A DNA stretch of 10,851 nucleotides from Candidatus Methanolliviera sp. GoM_asphalt (GTDB taxonomy: Archaea > Halobacteriota > Methanoliparia > Methanoliparales > Methanoliparaceae). Below are positions 7,764 to 10,851 of the stretch, piece after piece. The DNA lies in the NCBI GenBank assembly GCA_902158745.1, contig CABGHH010000040.1, positions 1 to 10,851 on the forward strand. Direction: 5' to 3'. The notes beneath the pieces were generated by a model that saw only the letters and a program-made list of their open reading frames with translations, had not been told where the DNA came from and made no database searches. Positions within the stretch are counted from its first letter, which is position 1. Each line of letters begins with the position of its first letter. The translations under genes and the position numbers were made by a program.

Positions 7764-7914
7764 ATTTTACAAGGTAAAAGATGGTAAGATCGAAAGGCTC
7801 AGGAAGATCTGTCCCAGGTGTGGAGAAAGTGTCTTCTTAGCAGAGCACAAGGACAGGTTTGCATGCGGCAAATGTGGATATACTGAGTTCAAGGGGAAAG
7901 GCAAAAAGAAATAA
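7750..7914 (+). CDS. rps27ae: 30S ribosomal protein S27ae
   Basis: A 54-residue zinc-ribbon ribosomal protein. The zinc ligands are C21/C24 (ICPRCG) and C39/C42 (ACGKCGYTEF), flanked by basic residues and ending in a lysine-rich tail. The start ATG 7750 lies inside the end of the S24e gene. It is the last intact gene of the core block. In many euryarchaea the next gene is kae1; here it is followed by an AT-rich accessory region, with only an apparent kae1 5' fragment 2.1 kb downstream. A short T-run (TCTTTT, 7916-7921) just after the stop might contribute to termination. Confidence 0.95.
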   Translation: MSINKFYKVKDGKIERLRKICPRCGESVFLAEHKDRFACGKCGYTEFKGKGKKK

Positions 7915-7926
7915 ATCTTTTCGATG

Positions 7927-8017
7927 TTGGATACGGTAAAGATAATGAGATGGAAGGGTATACAAACTTGTTTGGATACGGATATATTGATAAATTGGAG
8001 GGATATACGAAATAAGT
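7927..8017 (+). repeat. Diverged ~45-bp tandem duplication
   Basis: Two adjacent units (7927-7971 and 7972-8017) each begin with TTGGATACGG and share TGG-AGGG followed by a TATAC[A/G]AA block about 24 bases in. The middle parts differ by many substitutions. The repeat fills the gap between S27ae and the restriction-like gene. It also encodes a 32-codon frame (7924-8022) whose second half reads LDTDILINW. Confidence 0.7.
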
Positions 8018-8019
8018 TT

Positions 8020-8028
8020 TGATATAAA
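8020..8028 (+). promoter_or_regulatory. Possible archaeal TATA box
   Basis: TGATATAAA lies about 25-30 bases before the expected transcript start near 8047-8050, just before the Shine-Dalgarno at 8051-8060. It could drive the restriction-like gene independently of the ribosomal operon. The match is weak and AT-rich context makes chance occurrence likely. Confidence 0.3.
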
Positions 8029-8030
8029 GA

Positions 8031-8037
8031 GTTAGGT
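8031..8037 (+). other. GTTRRRY core-like box (possible cassette 5' boundary)
   Basis: GTTAGGT is a perfect match to the integron core site GTTRRRY and lies 36 bases before the ATG of the restriction-like gene. It differs by one base from the GTCAGGT box at the far end of the attC-like hairpin at 9945. No RYYYAAC partner is seen upstream within 115 bases, so it would be an attI-type site or a remnant, or chance. Confidence 0.3.
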
Positions 8038-8050
8038 GAAATTGGCTGTA

Positions 8051-8060
8051 AGGAGGTGAT
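8051..8060 (+). promoter_or_regulatory. Near-perfect extended Shine-Dalgarno
   Basis: AGGAGGTGAT, continuing into a T, complements essentially the whole anti-Shine-Dalgarno of 16S rRNA (AUCACCUCC) and stands 6 bases before ATG 8067. It is stronger than the sites of the core genes upstream, and it fixes the start. Confidence 0.85.
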
Positions 8061-8066
8061 TGCAAA

Positions 8067-9764
8067 ATGATTAACTCTGCTAACCAATACCAGATATCAG
8101 ATATTTTTAGTATTGATACAAAGGTAAAATATGTAATTCCTAAATTCCAAAGGGAATATATTTGGGGAAAACAACAATGGGAGGATCTGTTAAATGATTT
8201 GGTAGACAACGATAAAGGATACTTTCTGGGCTCTATCATCTGTATAAATAAAGGGAAAGATGCATTAGACATTACGCCACTAGAAATTATAGATGGGCAG
8301 CAAAGGCTTACAGCTATTTCTTTATTATATGCTGCCACTTACGATAGATTACTGAAAGAAGAAAGAAACGATGATGATTTCATAACAGAAAAAAATAACT
8401 TAAAGCATAGATTAATTCAAAAAGGCAGAAAAAATGAATTAAAACTGGAATTATCTCATCAAAATAACAATTTTGAAGACTATAAGGCTATATTAAATAA
8501 CCTATGTTTATACACGGAAACAAATTTCAAGAAGCCGCCTAATTTAGGTAATCGTAGAATATACAAAATGTATCGATATTTCAAAAATAAAATATCTGAG
8601 TTTGATTATGATAAATTGTTGGGGATTTTAGATAAAATAAATTCATCTTTAGTAGTTAAAATTGAAGTAGATGATCATGCAGATGCTTTTATGCTTTTCG
8701 AAAGCCTAAATAATCGTGGAATTCCCTTATCTGCCATGGATTTAATCAAAAATAAGATTTTATCTGAATTAGAAAAGAAAAAAGTTAAGTCTATCGAGGA
8801 AGCTTCTAATAAATGGATAGAATTAATTAGGGATTTACCAGATTATTCAGTTCAAGAAAGATTCTTAAGGCAATATTACAATGCTTTTAGATATAAAGGC
8901 AATATAAAAGTAAGAGGTATTTATAAAGCAACGAGGTCTACTTTAATTAGGATATACGATAAATTAATAGAGAAAAATGCTGATTTTATTTTTGATGAAT
9001 TAATAAAAAAATCTAAAATTTACAATTTGTTTATAGAACCTAAAAATGAAGGAGATAATGCTAATTACTATAAAGGACTACTTGATTTATTATATATCGG
9101 AGCTGCTCCATCCTATACTCTGCTGTTATATTTATTTTCAGAATATAAAACTGACACTAAACTCATCAAAGATACTACTGATTTTTTAGTTAAATATTTT
9201 GTTAGAAGGAACTTAACCGATTTTCCTGGAACAAGAGATTTGGATTATATGTTCATGAATTTAATAGATGAATGTGAAAAGAATAAAAATAAACTTACTT
9301 CTGCTTTTTTAACCGACTATTTAACTCAATCTGATAAATTTGCTGATATCAAAATATTCAAAGAAAAATTGGAAGATGATATTTATGAGGATAATGTTGC
9401 TGTAGCACGTTTTATTCTTTGCAAAATAGAAGAAGAACATCAGACAAGAGAAATTTATACTGATTTATGGGAAAAAGATAATAATAGAAAATATTTATGG
9501 ACTATAGAACATATATACCCAGAGGGAAAAAATATTCCGAAAGAATGGGTTAATATAATAGCTGGAGGAAATGAAGAAGAAGCAAAAGAATTACAAACAA
9601 AGTGGGTTCATAAGTTAGGAAATTTAACCTTGACCGCTTATAATTCAAATCTATCAAACTTTTCGTTTGAAAAAAAGAGAGATAGACAGAATAGTAAAGG
9701 AGATCAAGTTGGATATAGGAATGGATTATATTTAAACAAAAAATTGGCGGATAAAAATTCATGA
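8067..9764 (+). CDS. DUF262/DUF1524 (GmrSD-type) restriction-like protein, C-terminus truncated by TGA
   Basis: A 565-residue protein of the GmrSD class, which includes type IV enzymes that restrict modified phage DNA with NTP use. The N-terminal DUF262 domain shows PKFQREYIW (residues 25-33), LGS (54-56) and IDGQQRLTA (from 75), followed by LFESLNNRG...MDLIKN (210-229). The C-terminal DUF1524 nuclease is of the HNH/His-Me finger type: IEHIYP with H482, HKLGNLTL (515-522), then N526 and FEKKR (534-538). The frame continues in phase after the TGA for 27 codons to TAG 9846 with a family-like tail, and the TGA sits where Trp is expected. The full form would be 593 aa. Catalytic residues survive, so activity may be reduced rather than lost. 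Base use is much richer in A/T than in the core genes, consistent with transfer. Confidence 0.9.
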   Translation: MINSANQYQISDIFSIDTKVKYVIPKFQREYIWGKQQWEDLLNDLVDNDKGYFLGSIICINKGKDALDITPLEIIDGQQRLTAISLLYAATYDRLLKEERNDDDFITEKNNLKHRLIQKGRKNELKLELSHQNNNFEDYKAILNNLCLYTETNFKKPPNLGNRRIYKMYRYFKNKISEFDYDKLLGILDKINSSLVVKIEVDDHADAFMLFESLNNRGIPLSAMDLIKNKILSELEKKKVKSIEEASNKWIELIRDLPDYSVQERFLRQYYNAFRYKGNIKVRGIYKATRSTLIRIYDKLIEKNADFIFDELIKKSKIYNLFIEPKNEGDNANYYKGLLDLLYIGAAPSYTLLLYLFSEYKTDTKLIKDTTDFLVKYFVRRNLTDFPGTRDLDYMFMNLIDECEKNKNKLTSAFLTDYLTQSDKFADIKIFKEKLEDDIYEDNVAVARFILCKIEEEHQTREIYTDLWEKDNNRKYLWTIEHIYPEGKNIPKEWVNIIAGGNEEEAKELQTKWVHKLGNLTLTAYNSNLSNFSFEKKRDRQNSKGDQVGYRNGLYLNKKLADKNS

Positions 9765-9848
9765 ACCATCGAAAACGTTGAAAATAGAAATAGTGAACTT
9801 GTCAATGAAGCATTAGGTTTATTTGACATAGAGAATGAGAAAATTTAG
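9765..9848 (+). pseudogene. In-frame 3' remainder of the restriction-like gene
   Basis: Directly after the TGA at 9762-9764, in the same frame, 27 sense codons run to a TAG. They encode TIENVENRNSELVNEALG followed by LFDIENEKI, which fits the usual end of DUF1524 proteins: a Trp, then an I..R...L...AL helix. This indicates a TGG-to-TGA change in the parent gene rather than a natural stop. Readthrough could still yield the full protein. Confidence 0.7.
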
Positions 9849-9856
9849 CCATCCTC

Positions 9857-9951
9857 GCCTAACACAGCATACACGCTGCGGGCTTCGCATTTGCCCCTCG
9901 GGACATTACTTCCCACGGTCACAAATTTCAGAAACCCGCAAAACGTCAGGT
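9857..9951 (+). repeat. attC-like imperfect inverted repeat
   Basis: The element begins with GCCTAAC (9857-9863), a perfect RYYYAAC inverse core, and ends with GTCAGGT (9945-9951), a one-mismatch GTTRRRY core. Between them, TGCGGGCTTC (9877-9886) pairs with GAAACCCGCA (9931-9940) with one mismatch, and ATTTG (9889-9893) pairs with CAAAT (9922-9926). The ~28-base terminal region is mostly CCCCTCGGG...TTCCCACGG. Length, end boxes, bulged stem and position 8 bases after a gene's end all match integron cassette recombination sites. It is also more GC-rich than its surroundings. It could instead be another dispersed hairpin repeat. Confidence 0.6.
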
Positions 9952-9976
9952 AAAACGGTGGCCGCAACCATAGAAT

Positions 9977-9996
9977 GATGAAAAAATATCTTCATC
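9977..9996 (+). repeat. Short inverted repeat
   Basis: GATGAA (9977-9982) and TTCATC (9991-9996) form a 6-bp stem around an A-rich 8-base loop. Nothing else is recognisable between the attC-like element and the kae1-like fragment (9952-10027). Function unknown. Confidence 0.3.
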
Positions 9997-10027
9997 GGGG
10001 ATTATTATCTCAACCTTTGAAATAAAA

Positions 10028-10102
10028 ATGACGGAAGATACGATAATTCTTGGGATCGAGGAAACTGCTTGGAACAAATACTATAATAGACTTGTTGCAT
10101 AA
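10028..10102 (+). pseudogene. Apparent 5' fragment of kae1 (tRNA t6A synthesis)
   Basis: From ATG 10028 the frame reads MTEDTIILGIEETAWN. The segment ILGIExTAWN is the N-terminal signature of archaeal Kae1, the catalytic subunit of the KEOPS complex that makes N6-threonylcarbamoyladenosine in tRNA. After codon 16 (AAC, 10073-10075) resemblance ends, and the frame enters the MITE-like element and stops at 10100-10102. Kae1 is normally about 330 aa or more, so almost all of it is missing here. The gene usually follows S27ae in euryarchaea, which is the order expected here too. The match covers only about ten residues, so the call is likely rather than certain. There is no clear Shine-Dalgarno. 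Confidence 0.5.
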
Positions 10103-10339
10103 TAACAAAAACCCGTTAACATCCTTTAATTGGCCAAATATTCGTAATGTTCGCTTATTTTTTCAGCGCTTATTTATCCTCCATTTACATTATGTAGTCG
10201 TAATATTTTCTTAATCCATACAAATGTACTTATATGCCAAATTTGGCTATATTTGATACTTTTGACGGCTTCACGCGGTATAAAACTCCACCTTCACATT
10301 CCTTTACCAATTTTCAACCTACTATTTCGCAACAAGTCT
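10088..10339. mobile_element. MITE-like element, 252 bp, without transposase
   Basis: The ends are AGACTTGTTGC (10088-10098) and its exact reverse complement GCAACAAGTCT (10329-10339), with partial similarity continuing inward. AAT flanks it on both sides (10085-10087 and 10340-10342), a 3-bp target duplication of the ANT form as described for ISL2-type members of the IS5 family. There is no coding frame inside. The interior is T-rich on this strand, with palindromes TTGGCCAA (near 10131) and GCCAAATTTGGC (10236-10247) and a possible TATA box TATAAAA at 10279 facing the methyltransferase remnant. A transposase in trans would be needed for movement. Confidence 0.75.
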
Positions 10340-10340
10340 A

Positions 10341-10851
10341 ATGGAAAAGATGAAAATGGCAAAAAAAATAGACATTAACTTTAGAAAAACCTGTTTTTGC
10401 CCGGATAATCATATAAATTGTCTTACCACTAAAGAATGGGTCCGAAATCAGGTTGCTATTTGAGAACTCTATTATGAAAAGAGAGATATTAGAGATAAAG
10501 ACATTCATCCCGCTGTATTTCCAATTGCTTTGCCCAAAAAATGTATTCAACTTTTTACCCATGAAGGGGAGCTAGTGCTTGATCCTTTCTTAGGTATCGG
10601 AACCACTCTTATTGCGGCACGAGATTTAGGAAGGAATGCAGTGGGATTTGATCTTAACCAAGAATACATCGATTTCATTAAGAAAAGACTCACTCAGTTA
10701 GCAATAGACTATGAGAACACCAAACAGGTTGCGATCTGTGATGATGCAATTAACATTCCAAAATATCTTACTGAAGAAACCATTTCTCTATGTGTTACTT
10801 CTCCCCCCTTATGCTAATATGCTAAATCATAAAAGATTATAGTCCTCGACG
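10341..10851 (+). pseudogene. Decayed DNA methyltransferase (SPPY type), runs to window end
   Basis: In one frame from ATG 10341 the sequence encodes IDINFRKTC...NCLTTKEWVRNQVAI, then TGA (10461-10463), then ELYYEKRDIRDKDIHPAVFP, THEGELVLDPFLGIGTT and RNAVGFDL. These are the blocks of SAM-dependent N4-cytosine/N6-adenine methylases; LDPFLGIGTT (from base 10578) is the SAM-binding motif I. At the TGA this family has Trp, so TGG-to-TGA is likely. A run of six C at 10803-10808 then breaks the frame: removing one C restores TSPPYANMLNHKR, the catalytic motif IV, although a TAG at 10840 follows soon after. The next part from TTG 10530 can be read alone for 95 aa but lacks an intact catalytic motif. 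The MITE-like element has cut off its original upstream region. Confidence 0.8.

Noticed and set aside
7915..8066. CRISPR-like repeats between S27ae and the restriction gene.
   Set aside because: Only two adjacent diverged units with no spacers between conserved repeats.
7767..8338. Long minus-strand frames across the S27ae/restriction-gene junction.
   Set aside because: They are antisense to two well-supported genes, have low-complexity Ser/Pro/Ile/Tyr composition and no recognisable motif.
9762..9764. TGA as selenocysteine or as a reassigned Trp codon.
   Set aside because: No selenocysteine motif context is visible, and several core genes here use TGA as a clear stop; a nonsense change is simpler. 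The pattern is kept only as an observation.
10088..10339. A hidden small RNA or transposase gene within the MITE-like element.
   Set aside because: No coding frame of useful length on either strand and no structure beyond short palindromes.

Overview
The window reads as euryarchaeal chromosome. On the + strand a compact run of information-processing genes includes several found together only in Archaea: aIF2-gamma, an Fcf1/Utp24-type PIN protein, RpoE1 (Rpo7), Spt4/RpoE2, GTP-dependent dephospho-CoA kinase (DUF359), S24e and S27ae. Starts are ATG, TTG and GTG with GGTGA- or GGAGG-type Shine-Dalgarno sequences. Nothing here fixes the genus.

Positions 1-7914 are a core, apparently polycistronic block of 12 genes with gaps of 0-33 bases or short overlaps: NAD kinase (5' end outside the window), a metallo-beta-lactamase-fold hydrolase, an M24 Xaa-Pro dipeptidase-like protein, type II methionine aminopeptidase, an AAA+ ATPase, aIF2-gamma, the PIN protein, RpoE1, Spt4 (59 aa), DUF359 kinase, S24e and S27ae (54 aa). 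The block joins NADP and CoA biosynthesis, N-terminal protein processing, translation initiation, rRNA processing and transcription elongation. An unusual inverted-repeat cluster sits at the PIN gene start.

From 7915 onward the character changes. After an intergenic stretch with a diverged ~45-bp tandem duplication comes a visibly AT-rich gene for a GmrSD/type IV restriction-like protein (DUF262 + DUF1524) behind a near-perfect Shine-Dalgarno. Its last 27 codons are cut off by an in-frame TGA where a Trp codon is expected. Eight bases after the extended frame ends lies a ~95-bp imperfect hairpin bounded by RYYYAAC and a near GTTRRRY box, much like an integron attC site. A perfect GTTRRRY box also lies 5' of the gene, so the defence gene has the layout of an integron-type cassette.

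After that is what looks like the first 16 codons of kae1, the gene usually next to S27ae in euryarchaea, then broken off. A 252-bp MITE-like element (11-bp terminal inverted repeats, 3-bp AAT target duplication) follows, then a decayed DNA methyltransferase gene with a TGA at a Trp position and a one-base insertion in a C6 run inside its SPPY catalytic motif. My reading is that the end of a conserved ribosomal operon has become a landing site for a decaying defence/restriction-modification island.
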